A stretch of 36,591 nt of DNA. It comes from Nostoc parmelioides FACHB-3921 (lineage in GTDB: Bacteria; Cyanobacteriota; Cyanobacteriia; Cyanobacteriales; Nostocaceae). Under the pieces are notes generated by a model. The model made no database searches. It saw only the letters and a list, made by a program, of their open reading frames with translations, and was not told the DNA's origin. Positions within the stretch are counted from its first letter, which is position 1; the number at the start of each line of letters is the position of its first letter. This document shows, in pieces, positions 15,659 through 23,944 of this stretch. The stretch covers positions 1 to 36,591 of the forward strand of contig NZ_JACJQL010000057.1 in the NCBI RefSeq assembly GCF_014696625.1, read 5' to 3'. The translations under genes were made by a program, and so were the position numbers.

Positions 15659-17386
15659 TTAACTCAAGTTTGTATTATTATCTAAATTTTTATTTTGTAA
15701 ATTGCTAAGATTGCGACTAGCCACATCAGCGCTAATTCCCCAGAGAATTAATCCTAAATAGTCGGAGAAAGGTCTAGCACCAAAGGTGAGTCCGTTATCG
15801 ACATAAAGCGAACCGATACCAACCAAAGACAGACCAACCAGCAGTGTCAAGGATAAAAAAGGGCGCACCAGCCAAAATGTAGCTCCGATGCGTATGTCAT
15901 CAGATACCCCAGAAAGCAATATTAGGAAATCTTGACAGCGAATTTTCCATTCCGGTTGGTTGCTCGGTATTGGGGAAACTGCATCGGCTTGAATTAAAAA
16001 CCTTTGTACTGAATCGGCTAGTTCTAGCAGTGAAAAAGCTTCGTTGTGCAGAAAATATTTATCTAATTGCCGTTTTTGATTGAGGTTGGCTAAACCCTTC
16101 ATTACTTCCTGCATACACCTTTGAGCAACAGCATCATTCCTTTGTGCTAACAGTGAACGAGTTTTAATGATATTTTTATGCACCTCGTGAGCAATTTTAT
16201 TGAGGCTGTCTTCTTGCTGCATCTCTAGTATTTGGTTTTCTATTTGTCTCAGTTTGTTTAAGGCTTCCAATCTGGCTTCAATGGCATCTATTTCTGCTAA
16301 GGCTTTATCTATCTTTTCCCATCTAATTAATTGTCCTACCCATTCAACCATGTTGTTGAGGATGTCTTGGTCTTCGCTATGTCCTGCTTCTTGCCTAATT
16401 CTGGCTTTGAGGCGGTAAACTGCTTTAATAGCTCTGGTAATGTCGCTACCAGATTCCTGCATATATTTGAATAATCGACCCAAAATTACGCCAAATATTA
16501 AGACCATTAGGGGCAAAATTGGCCCAGAACGCATCCTCAAATCTACTGGTATGGCTAATCTTTGCGTTTGCTCTGATAGGGTGAAGTAAATAGTTCCTGT
16601 ATAACGATCTGGGGGAATGATGGAACGATTTAAATTTAATGGTAGAGTAACTATGCGATCGCCTACGGTGGAGCGTAGCCCATCGCCTGATAAATTCACA
16701 ACATCTAGAGATAAACTCAAAGCTGTCTCTGTTAATTGATAGCCTGTTTGTTCACCTCTGAGAATGACTTTAGCATCAATAATAGTTACAGGTGCTTGAT
16801 TAGGATTATCAAATTGGAGTTGCCACTGATTTAAAAATGCACTGGCTGGTAGTAAAGCTTTAGCAAGTGAGCAGTCAAAAAAACTGAGAACACCATCACA
16901 GTTTACTAGGTGTAGTTGAATTTGTTCTGTACCACCCAAGGGAATAAGAGTCGGTCTAGCTTTAGCAATTACCTGAAGAGAAATATTTTGGACTTGCGGG
17001 TGAGTCTGATTTGGTAGCAATACTTGGAGAGTTCCTTCATAAGTTCCGGGTAAACGAACATCGGTGACTTTTAGTTGGAAATCTTGAGGAATACCTACAA
17101 CAAGTCTTGGTTCACCGACTACGGTGATTTGGTGGCGGTTAATGATTTCACCGCCTTCTTTTCGCCGCAAATCTGAGACTAAAAAGACAAATTTCTCAAT
17201 ATTTTCTTCCTGAGCCGTTAATCTTAAGTTACCAACTAAGCCACTTTCTTCACCTAACCAACCAGTGATATGTATAGATTTATCACTAGAATCTACCAAT
17301 ATATTAGGTGTGGCTTTTGCTGGAACAGTATGAGTAATGACCATAACACACAGCAACAAAGATATTATTCGGTATTTCATGAGCAA
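15659..17386 (-). CDS. Secreted-domain membrane protein with coiled coil
   Basis: The 575-aa protein has a signal peptide (residues ~3-25, MKYRIISLLLCVMVITHTVP then AKA). An extracytoplasmic beta-rich region with Ig-like features follows (about 26-285). A membrane helix (PILPLMVLIFGVILGRLF, about 289-306), a long helical/coiled-coil region (about 315-470), and two C-terminal hydrophobic segments (about 505-565) complete it. The C-terminal motif DYLGLILWGISADVA resembles the end of other cyanobacterial membrane proteins of unknown function. The real start could be the ATG two codons in (M3). An 11-residue stretch (234-244, GDGLRSTVGDR) is encoded by a palindromic repeat containing a HIP1 site. 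I do not recognise a function; it sits upstream of the phosphatase, GTPase and WD40 genes on the same strand. Confidence 0.8.
   Translation of the reverse strand: MLMKYRIISLLLCVMVITHTVPAKATPNILVDSSDKSIHITGWLGEESGLVGNLRLTAQEENIEKFVFLVSDLRRKEGGEIINRHQITVVGEPRLVVGIPQDFQLKVTDVRLPGTYEGTLQVLLPNQTHPQVQNISLQVIAKARPTLIPLGGTEQIQLHLVNCDGVLSFFDCSLAKALLPASAFLNQWQLQFDNPNQAPVTIIDAKVILRGEQTGYQLTETALSLSLDVVNLSGDGLRSTVGDRIVTLPLNLNRSIIPPDRYTGTIYFTLSEQTQRLAIPVDLRMRSGPILPLMVLIFGVILGRLFKYMQESGSDITRAIKAVYRLKARIRQEAGHSEDQDILNNMVEWVGQLIRWEKIDKALAEIDAIEARLEALNKLRQIENQILEMQQEDSLNKIAHEVHKNIIKTRSLLAQRNDAVAQRCMQEVMKGLANLNQKRQLDKYFLHNEAFSLLELADSVQRFLIQADAVSPIPSNQPEWKIRCQDFLILLSGVSDDIRIGATFWLVRPFLSLTLLVGLSLVGIGSLYVDNGLTFGARPFSDYLGLILWGISADVASRNLSNLQNKNLDNNTNLS
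16655..16687. repeat. Palindromic HIP1-bearing repeat within a coding region
   Basis: These 33 bp begin with a HIP1 octamer and run GCGATCGCCTACGGTGGAGC, then GTAGCCCATCGCC. CTACG pairs with CGTAG and GCGAT/CGCC-type ends pair imperfectly. The length is eleven codons, so the frame of the host gene is kept. The unit is of the type seen in intergenic Nostoc repeats. Confidence 0.55.
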
Positions 17387-17803
17387 TTCTCAAGATTCAG
17401 AAGCAGATGAAGCGGATTGATATCAATAGGAATTACGCATGAAAAACGATTCTAGAAACGAGGGAAAAATTAATTCAAAATCCCCTGTGAGTAAACTTGC
17501 GCCTGCGTAGTCAAGGCAAGCGCGACAAAATCCGAAATCGTTACCGCAGGATAACGGATGCAGGAAAAAGAATAAGATATAGCCGTAGCCAGATATATTA
17601 AGATATCAAGCTAAGATAAAACCCTGGTAATAAAAGCCAAAGCCTTTCAAGCCTGTCAACCGTTAACCGTCAACCGTCAACAGCTATATATATCGCTCTA
17701 GCTTCTCTTGTAGAGAGGCTACTGCAAAACCACAGATTGGGAGATAGAGGAAATAATTATTAAATCCCTCTTTCTGCCCTATGATGACCCTTGCCTTCTA
17801 TCT
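17387..17803. other. Intergenic region with short tandem repeats
   Basis: No gene seen in 417 bp. It contains a heptamer block of CCGTCAA/CGTTAAC units at 17655-17682 and a ten-base-arm hairpin (TAGCTTCTCT at 17699-17708, AGAGAGGCTA at 17712-17721, one G-T pair). The left edge should hold the promoter of the secreted-domain membrane protein gene. Confidence 0.55.
17655..17682. repeat. Heptamer tandem repeat (CCGTCAA-like)
   Basis: Four imperfect units (GTCAACC, GTTAACC, GTCAACC, GTCAACA). A related GACGGTTAAC block lies at 3391-3420. STRR class. Confidence 0.7.
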
Positions 17804-18427
17804 TTAATCATACAACCAAGTATTTGAAGAAAAATCATCATTGGTTTCTACCTGTTGTGTTGGGTAATTTTCAGGTAGCCGATGTGATTTTCGATAATGT
17901 ACTGGTTTATAGCTTTCTTTCTCTTGTCTTTGTTTTTCTAGCAGTTCTTTTTCTAGCAGTTCTTTCTCTTGTCTTTGTTTTTCTATCTGTTGTTTTGCCA
18001 ACTGCTCTTTTTCTTGTGCGACAGCCAAAGATTTCTGTTCTTCTATAAGCTGGGAGTTAGCTTCTGCCAGTTGTAGGGCAGTTTTTTTGGTTTCGTCTAG
18101 TTCTTTGGTGAGTTTTTTGACTGAAGATTTTTGTTCAGATAAAGCTAATTGCAAATCATCTATTTTTTGCTGTAGCGATTTTTCCTGTTGTTCAGATTTT
18201 TTTAAACTCGCTTGTAATTCTTTGATAGTAGCTTCTAAATCTGCTTTAGTAGGAGCGCTACGTTTAGCAGCAGTTTCTTCTAGAGTCTGTTCTGATTCTT
18301 CTGGGGTAGTAGAAGTTTCTTCAACCACTTCTTGAGCTGTCACTTCAATGGCGGTTTCGCCGGCAGGTGGTGTAAATTTTTGGGCTTCCTCTTGGATTAA
18401 GTCGGAGAGATTCTGTTTTCTAGGCAT
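17804..18427 (-). CDS. Coiled-coil partner of the ParA-type ATPase, probable McdB-like
   Basis: The 207-aa protein is acidic and disordered in its first third (MPRKQNLSDLIQEEAQKF, then TPEESEQTLEE). A long Gln/Glu/Lys-rich coiled coil follows (about 62-170), and a basic/polar tail ends in SSNTWLYD with W204 almost at the C-terminus. Its ATG shares one base with the TAA of the upstream ParA-like gene (TAATG), so the two are translationally coupled. That pairing, the disordered and coiled-coil build and the terminal tryptophan fit the carboxysome-positioning adaptor McdB, probably of the type found in filamentous cyanobacteria. No McdB homology search has been done, so a general ParA adaptor remains possible. 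Confidence 0.6.
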   Translation of the reverse strand: MPRKQNLSDLIQEEAQKFTPPAGETAIEVTAQEVVEETSTTPEESEQTLEETAAKRSAPTKADLEATIKELQASLKKSEQQEKSLQQKIDDLQLALSEQKSSVKKLTKELDETKKTALQLAEANSQLIEEQKSLAVAQEKEQLAKQQIEKQRQEKELLEKELLEKQRQEKESYKPVHYRKSHRLPENYPTQQVETNDDFSSNTWLYD

Positions 18428-19059
18428 TATTTCCTCCAGTCACGCTGTAATTCTTCCGCCACTCGATGGTAGTCTGATTCCGCTTCTCTAGCATTTTTGC
18501 CTCGCCATTGGTCAATAGCTACACCGTCCAAGGCTGCTCTTTCATGGGCTTTATATATCCGAATAAAAGCCTTACAAACGGGAATTCCTAACCTTTGGAG
18601 AGTATTTTGTGCTTCTATTGCTTCATTTATACTCCGAGTGTCAACCTTTGTAAGTAGCACCCGATGGGGAACTCCGGACGGAACTACAGCCGCTTTGACT
18701 GTCTCAATTAATACAGCCAAATCCATTGCTGATGGAGGTGTAGGTAAAACTAGATAGTCTGCGATCGCTACTACTGTAGCTAATGCTTCCGAGTGTAGCG
18801 CAGGTGGCGTATCTACTACTACTAAATCGTAACCTTTTATTGTTTGCAACTGCCCTAAGAGTTGAGGATTGGTTTCTTGGGATAAATCAAACCCCATACC
18901 ATTTTGATTTCGGCCAAACCACCAACTGGCAGAACCTTGTATGTCTGTATCGATGAGAATAACTTTTTTTTTCTTCGCCAACTGAGCAGCTAAATTGATG
19001 GCGGTAGTCGTTTTACCGACTCCCCCTTTACCGTTGAGAATAGTGATGATTTTTGGCAC
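18427..19059 (-). CDS. ParA/MinD-type ATPase, probable McdA-like
   Basis: This 210-aa ATPase has the deviant Walker A motif GKGGVGKTTTA with the signature lysine K11 and the catalytic K16. Also present are a DTDIQGSASWWFG segment (D37, D39) and Walker B VVVDTPP (D83). The length is that of a minimal ParA with no DNA-binding head. Such ATPases dimerise with ATP, bind the nucleoid non-specifically and form gradients that place cargo. The partner encoded immediately downstream, overlapping by one base, is a coiled-coil protein ending in a tryptophan. Together they resemble McdA/McdB, which space carboxysomes along the nucleoid. Chromosomal or plasmid segregation is the alternative. Confidence 0.75.
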   Translation of the reverse strand: MPKIITILNGKGGVGKTTTAINLAAQLAKKKKVILIDTDIQGSASWWFGRNQNGMGFDLSQETNPQLLGQLQTIKGYDLVVVDTPPALHSEALATVVAIADYLVLPTPPSAMDLAVLIETVKAAVVPSGVPHRVLLTKVDTRSINEAIEAQNTLQRLGIPVCKAFIRIYKAHERAALDGVAIDQWRGKNAREAESDYHRVAEELQRDWRK

Positions 19060-19269
19060 TGCTTACTTCCGACCCTGCCATACTTGAATATACCGCTTTG
19101 TGTGACCTGACAAATTCAAAATTCCAAATTAATAAATTCAGATTTTACAACTTTTCCCGGTGCTAACCTCCATGTCCTTCGCGGTAAAAAAGGACAAAAC
19201 TGTTTTGTTGCCCACAGTCTCAAAAAAACTCGTAAGAATAGAAGTCAGTAGCCCTGCACTCTTATTTCT

Positions 19270-20631
19270 ATGACAGTCGTTCAAAACCTACCCGATGGCC
19301 CCAAAATACCCCGGTTGTTAAGGTTGTTCAAGTTTATTACTCAGCCGATACAGTACGTGGAAGATTTTGCCAAAGTCTACGGTGACAACTTCACAATCTG
19401 GGGGAGTGAGGAAAGTTATTTTGTCTACTTTAGCCATCCCCAAGCATTGGAACAGATTTTTACTAATGCTAGTTGTTTTGAGAGTAGTGGTGGAGGTAGT
19501 CCGCTTTTAGAACTTTTATTGGGTAAGAATTCTTTAATTTTACTAGAAGGCGATCGCCACCAGCGTCAACGTCAACTATTAACCCCTCCTTTTCATGGTG
19601 AAAGGATGCGCGCCTATGGTCGAACTATCCGTGAAATAACTCAACAGGTCACTCAAGCATGGCAAATGGGTAAGCCCTTCAATATCCGGGCTTCTATGCA
19701 GGAAATTACCATGCGTGTCATCTTGCGGGTAGTCTTTGGTGTTGATGAGGGAGAATTGTTTCAAGAACTGCGGCAATTACTAACTACATTGCTAGACTTC
19801 ATGAGTTCTCCTCTGATGTCCAGCACTTTCTTTTTTGGTTTTACCCAAAAAGATTACGGTGCATGGAGTCCTTGGGGGCGAATTGTACGCCTCATCAAAA
19901 AAATTGACCAACTGATTTACGCTTTGATTGCTCAACGTTGTGCCGAACCTGCACAAAATCGTCAAGATATCCTCAGCTTATTGATTTCGGCACGTTATGA
20001 AGACGGACAACCAATGTCAGATGTAGAGTTACGGGATGAATTAATGACAATGTTGGTTGCAGGACATGAAACTACTGCTTCCGCTTTAACTTGGGCATTT
20101 TATTGGATTGATACCTTACCCGAAGTAGGTGAAAAGTTATCTAAGGAATTAGATACCCTTGATGATAATTCAGAGCCGAGTAGTATTGCTAAATTGCCTT
20201 ATTTAACAGCAGTTTGTCAAGAAACTCTACGCTTTTATCCTATTGTGCTTAATGCTTTCTTCCGGCGAACAAAAAACCCTGTGGAAATTATGGGCTACAA
20301 CCTGCCGAAAGCCACATTAGTTGTTCCTAGTATTTATTTAGCCCATCATCGAGAAGAAGTTTATCCGCAATCCAAAGAATTTAGACCAGAACGCTTTTTA
20401 GAAAGGCAATTTTCTCCTTATGAATACTTACCCTTTGGCGGTGGCAATCGGCGTTGTATCGGTCTAGCATTTGCCCAATATGAAATGAAAATTGTGCTAG
20501 CAACAATTTTGTCTCAGTTCCAAGTATCCAGACTCAGTAAGCGCCCAGTGCAGCCTGTGCGTCGTGGATTAACTTTGGCAGCACCAGGAGGAATGAGGAT
20601 GGTGGCAAATAAAAGAATGTGTAATTCATAA
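19270..20631 (+). CDS. Cytochrome P450, CYP110-like
   Basis: The 453-aa soluble haem monooxygenase has the I-helix oxygen-binding motif AGHETT (A264-T269), the ExxR salt bridge ETLR (E318, R321), and the haem-ligand loop FGGGNRRCIG with C396. The N-terminus (PDGPKIPRLLRLFKF) lacks a membrane anchor. The overall pattern is that of the CYP110 family, which is widespread in Nostoc/Anabaena and known for fatty-acid or terpenoid hydroxylation. The substrate here is not known and no redox partner gene is adjacent. The 210 bp upstream is shared with the divergent ParA-like gene. It converges with the Wzc-like gene, 32 bp from its end. Confidence 0.92.
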   Translation: MTVVQNLPDGPKIPRLLRLFKFITQPIQYVEDFAKVYGDNFTIWGSEESYFVYFSHPQALEQIFTNASCFESSGGGSPLLELLLGKNSLILLEGDRHQRQRQLLTPPFHGERMRAYGRTIREITQQVTQAWQMGKPFNIRASMQEITMRVILRVVFGVDEGELFQELRQLLTTLLDFMSSPLMSSTFFFGFTQKDYGAWSPWGRIVRLIKKIDQLIYALIAQRCAEPAQNRQDILSLLISARYEDGQPMSDVELRDELMTMLVAGHETTASALTWAFYWIDTLPEVGEKLSKELDTLDDNSEPSSIAKLPYLTAVCQETLRFYPIVLNAFFRRTKNPVEIMGYNLPKATLVVPSIYLAHHREEVYPQSKEFRPERFLERQFSPYEYLPFGGGNRRCIGLAFAQYEMKIVLATILSQFQVSRLSKRPVQPVRRGLTLAAPGGMRMVANKRMCNS

Positions 20632-20663
20632 TTAATAAGTCCAGATTCTGTCTGGGTTTTGCA

Positions 20664-22808
20664 TCAACTGTTACTAACCACACCCAATATATTCAACGGC
20701 AAAATTTTCAAATAATCTAAAGCTTGCTCTATCTCTGAGGCATCTGTTTTACCTACCCGTACCACCATCAAAACTCCATCTGTATAGGGCGATATCACAC
20801 TAACATCAGATAGCCCAAAGAAATGGGGAGCGTCGTAAATTACTAGGTCGTAATTATTTTCAAAATCTGTCATTAATTGCCTCATTTTCTCAGAAGCAAG
20901 TAATTTTATTGGATCATCAGGTGCTGGGCCAGCAGTAATCAAAGATAGCTGTTCCATAGTGGGTAGTTTGTGGAGGACTTCACTAACTGGTAGATTTGTT
21001 GATAGTAAACTACTTAAACCCCATAAATTCTTTAAATTCGCTAAGTTATGAATCATGGGTTGGCGTAGGTTCGCATCTACCAGTAAAACTCTTAGTCCCA
21101 TTGCTGTGGCTGTTTGAGCTAGATAAAAAGCAACAATTGATTTTCCATCACCAGCCATGACTGAACTAACAACTAAAGAGCGTAGTTGAGACTTGGGTTT
21201 AATTTGTTGAATATTTGTATAGAGAAATCTTAAAGCGTCTAAAAATTCTGTTGAATAACTACTATATTCTTGAGTAATTGCAACATCTGAATCTTGACTA
21301 CCTTCTAGTAAAGAATTGAATACTTTAAATGGAGCTAACTTTGATTTAGAAGTACGAGCTTGCAGAGCTTTAACTTCATTATCAAAAGGCACATTTCCCA
21401 GCAAGGGAAAATTGATATTATTTTTCAGTTTTAGTACACTATTGTAAGTATTGGATATTTTTTCTAGTAGTAAAGCAACTGCAAGACCTGCTACTATACT
21501 GGCAAATAAACCTATAGTTAAATTGCGTAATCTACTAGAAGAATTCACCAATTTTGGCTCAGAAGGTGGTTGAATTAACTGCCAACCTAACTCTGTTTGA
21601 GATATTTGAATCTGTAAAGTTTCGCGGGTTGATAAAAAACGATTCAAGCTGTCATTAGCGAACTGCAACTTACGCTGTATTTCTGTGTATTGTCTTGCTA
21701 AGATTGGTACTTGCTTGCGTTGCTGTTCCAGTTGCTGTGATATCTTGGCAATTTCTGCACTTTGTAATTCCAGAGATTGAAGTTGGGTTCTTAATTCTGC
21801 TGCTCTCACATCTAAAAAGCGCTTTTCTTCCTGCTGTAAAACAGGGAGGAGGCTAGATCGTTTTTCCTTCAAAGTTTGTAATCTAGGGTTGTTACTTTCC
21901 AATAGCGTTGACTCTGTAGCAATTTGAGTATCTAACTGCGTTAGCTGACTCACCAGTTGTTGATACAAAGACGCATTATTCAGTACTGTTGTTTTTCCTT
22001 TTTCTGTTTGAAGAAGATTTAGTTGGTCGCGGACTTGTGTCAATTGTAATTTAATACTTTGCTGTGTTCCAGCTAGCGTACTGGCTTGTGCGTCAAGTGC
22101 AGTTCCTTTGCTTTCTGGAGAGTTAAAATCATATCTTTGGCGAAAAAATTGCAGTTCTTGTTGAATTTGGTCAACTCGCTCTTGAATGGATGGCAATTGT
22201 TTATCGATAAATTCAATGCCCTGACGTAACTTAGTTTGTCGCCTTTCTTGACTGTATTCTAAATAATCTTGGGAAATTAGCTCTAATACTTTTCTCACCT
22301 CATTTGGATCATTAGCTCGATAGCGAGTTTCTATGATTTTTGTTTCTTCTACCCGATTAATAGTTAGAGATTCGAGCAGCGATGGGTAGGTGATATCTGG
22401 ATAGGAAGTTCTCAATTCCTGAAGGGTGTTTCTCATGACTTCAGGACTTTTGAGAACTAAAATTTGGCTGTCGTAATCTAGCTTCGAGGTACTGGAATTT
22501 GTTTCTTTAACTATATTTATTGCTTCGCTATCATCGTTAACTGGTTCCACTAGCATGAAAAAATTGCTTTCATATTCTATGGGCTGCTTACGGAATATCA
22601 CGTTTACAGCCACAATAGTCATGACTAATATAGATACTCCTGCGATAACTCTCGACCGACGTTTTACTATACTTAGCCAATCTCTTATACTAAAGCTTTC
22701 GTCTTTTTCTTCACCCCAGGGAACAGCAACAGGTTGTGGTTGAGGCAAGAAAGATTTAGAGTTGCCATTTTGTTCAGAGTTTAAAGTTTGGTAAGATTGC
22801 TTATTCAT
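20664..22808 (-). CDS. Wzc/GumC-like polysaccharide chain-length regulator with BY-kinase domain
   Basis: The 714-aa protein controls exopolysaccharide polymerisation and export. It has two membrane helices (about 50-72 and 427-447) bracketing a large periplasmic Wzz domain with long coiled coils (about 160-405). The cytoplasmic tyrosine-kinase-type domain has Walker A AGDGKS (K556), Walker A' VDANLRQP (D578) and Walker B VIYDAP (D659). The proline common in the Walker A motif is replaced (MAGDGKS). The protein stops at LNILGVVSNS, right after the last strand, so the tyrosine-rich tail used for autophosphorylation in Wzc is absent. It is divergent from, and presumably works with, the polysaccharide genes starting at 23945. 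Confidence 0.88.
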   Translation of the reverse strand: MNKQSYQTLNSEQNGNSKSFLPQPQPVAVPWGEEKDESFSIRDWLSIVKRRSRVIAGVSILVMTIVAVNVIFRKQPIEYESNFFMLVEPVNDDSEAINIVKETNSSTSKLDYDSQILVLKSPEVMRNTLQELRTSYPDITYPSLLESLTINRVEETKIIETRYRANDPNEVRKVLELISQDYLEYSQERRQTKLRQGIEFIDKQLPSIQERVDQIQQELQFFRQRYDFNSPESKGTALDAQASTLAGTQQSIKLQLTQVRDQLNLLQTEKGKTTVLNNASLYQQLVSQLTQLDTQIATESTLLESNNPRLQTLKEKRSSLLPVLQQEEKRFLDVRAAELRTQLQSLELQSAEIAKISQQLEQQRKQVPILARQYTEIQRKLQFANDSLNRFLSTRETLQIQISQTELGWQLIQPPSEPKLVNSSSRLRNLTIGLFASIVAGLAVALLLEKISNTYNSVLKLKNNINFPLLGNVPFDNEVKALQARTSKSKLAPFKVFNSLLEGSQDSDVAITQEYSSYSTEFLDALRFLYTNIQQIKPKSQLRSLVVSSVMAGDGKSIVAFYLAQTATAMGLRVLLVDANLRQPMIHNLANLKNLWGLSSLLSTNLPVSEVLHKLPTMEQLSLITAGPAPDDPIKLLASEKMRQLMTDFENNYDLVIYDAPHFFGLSDVSVISPYTDGVLMVVRVGKTDASEIEQALDYLKILPLNILGVVSNS

Positions 22809-23944
22809 TGTGTTCTAACTATCTGGAAATAAAATGGCTAAGATGTAGTATAAATGTTTTCTAATCTCCTACATGAGTGTAAAGTTATATATATCAATAT
22901 CTAATTTTTGGCGACCAAGTATCACGCTACGGACTGCACAAATTTTCTGTGTTAAATTGCACTAATTATTTAGGTTGATATCCTAAATCTAAATAAACTA
23001 CTTTCACTGGAAATATCCTAACTGAGATATCAACTCTGTATTATAAAGTTTTAATGATTCTCAGTATAAGTTATTCGTATAGTATGTTAATTTGGATACA
23101 CTTCAGGTGTAAATCAATCACTCATTGAGAGATAAGTATTCGGTTAACATCATTGGTCTATTTAAGGTAGTTGCAACCTTGAAGGCTGGGAATTAAGAGG
23201 TGATTATTTCTTGTTTACCAGACAATTAAGGTGACTACGCTTAATAAGATTTAACTACACTTGATCACTATGTAAGTTTAATACAACTTAATAAAATATA
23301 TCTTTTATGAAGAAACATCTAAAAAACATCTTAGTAAGATGAACTTTTTATGAAGGATTCCAGTCATCTTTAAAACATGGTATCGTATATTTCGTGATTA
23401 CACTTAGATTAAGCAAAAAAACGCGAAGGAGATTAAATAATTTAGTTAAACATCCCCAAATAGAGTAAAAATGAAAGTTTGAGCAGATCCAAACGGATTC
23501 ATAACAACTAAAATCTGATATGGTCTATGCAATATATCATACCTATGTCCTAATAGCTTATACCAAAAAATAGTGATTGTTGCTGACATAGTGAGTTAAC
23601 AGTATTACATAGTTAGTTACCAAGTAAGATACCTTCTTCATATAGCGAATATGAATGATTTAGTAATGCTTTTGTAATTTTTATTTGTGTTCCCCCTGTG
23701 AGAAAAAGCATTTTATTCAGGATTATTGCTTATGTAGCATTGCCCGTGTCACGGGATAATATATGTGTGAAGTTTGTATCGTTTAGTTGTATACAATCAA
23801 GATACTATAGACTTGGAAAAGTATGAATCAAAGATGTTTCCATGTCATAAAACCAGACTAAATTCTTATGCTTGCAATTAATGGCTTGAGCAGTTCGGTA
23901 GTGTCATCAGTAAAATTTATAGCTTCCCAAATAGGACACAGCCG
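22809..23944. other. 1.1-kb gene-free region between Wzc-like and GT genes
   Basis: I find no coding frame, tRNA or rRNA. The stretch is AT-rich and lacks the tandem and palindromic repeats common elsewhere in the window. It must hold the divergent promoters of the Wzc-like gene and the polysaccharide operon. A purine-rich GAAGGAGA at 23423-23430 is followed by no usable start codon. A small hairpin CCCGT-GTC-ACGGG is at 23743-23755. A long 5' leader or a non-coding RNA is possible but not shown. Confidence 0.5.

Noticed and set aside
15514..15708. 64-codon plus-strand frame in the gap before the membrane coiled-coil gene
   Set aside because: It overlaps a hairpin and the 3' end of the opposite-strand gene and shows no coding features.
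22919..22930. NtcA-like site GTA...TAC upstream of the Wzc-like gene
   Set aside because: The spacer is six bases; the NtcA consensus needs eight.
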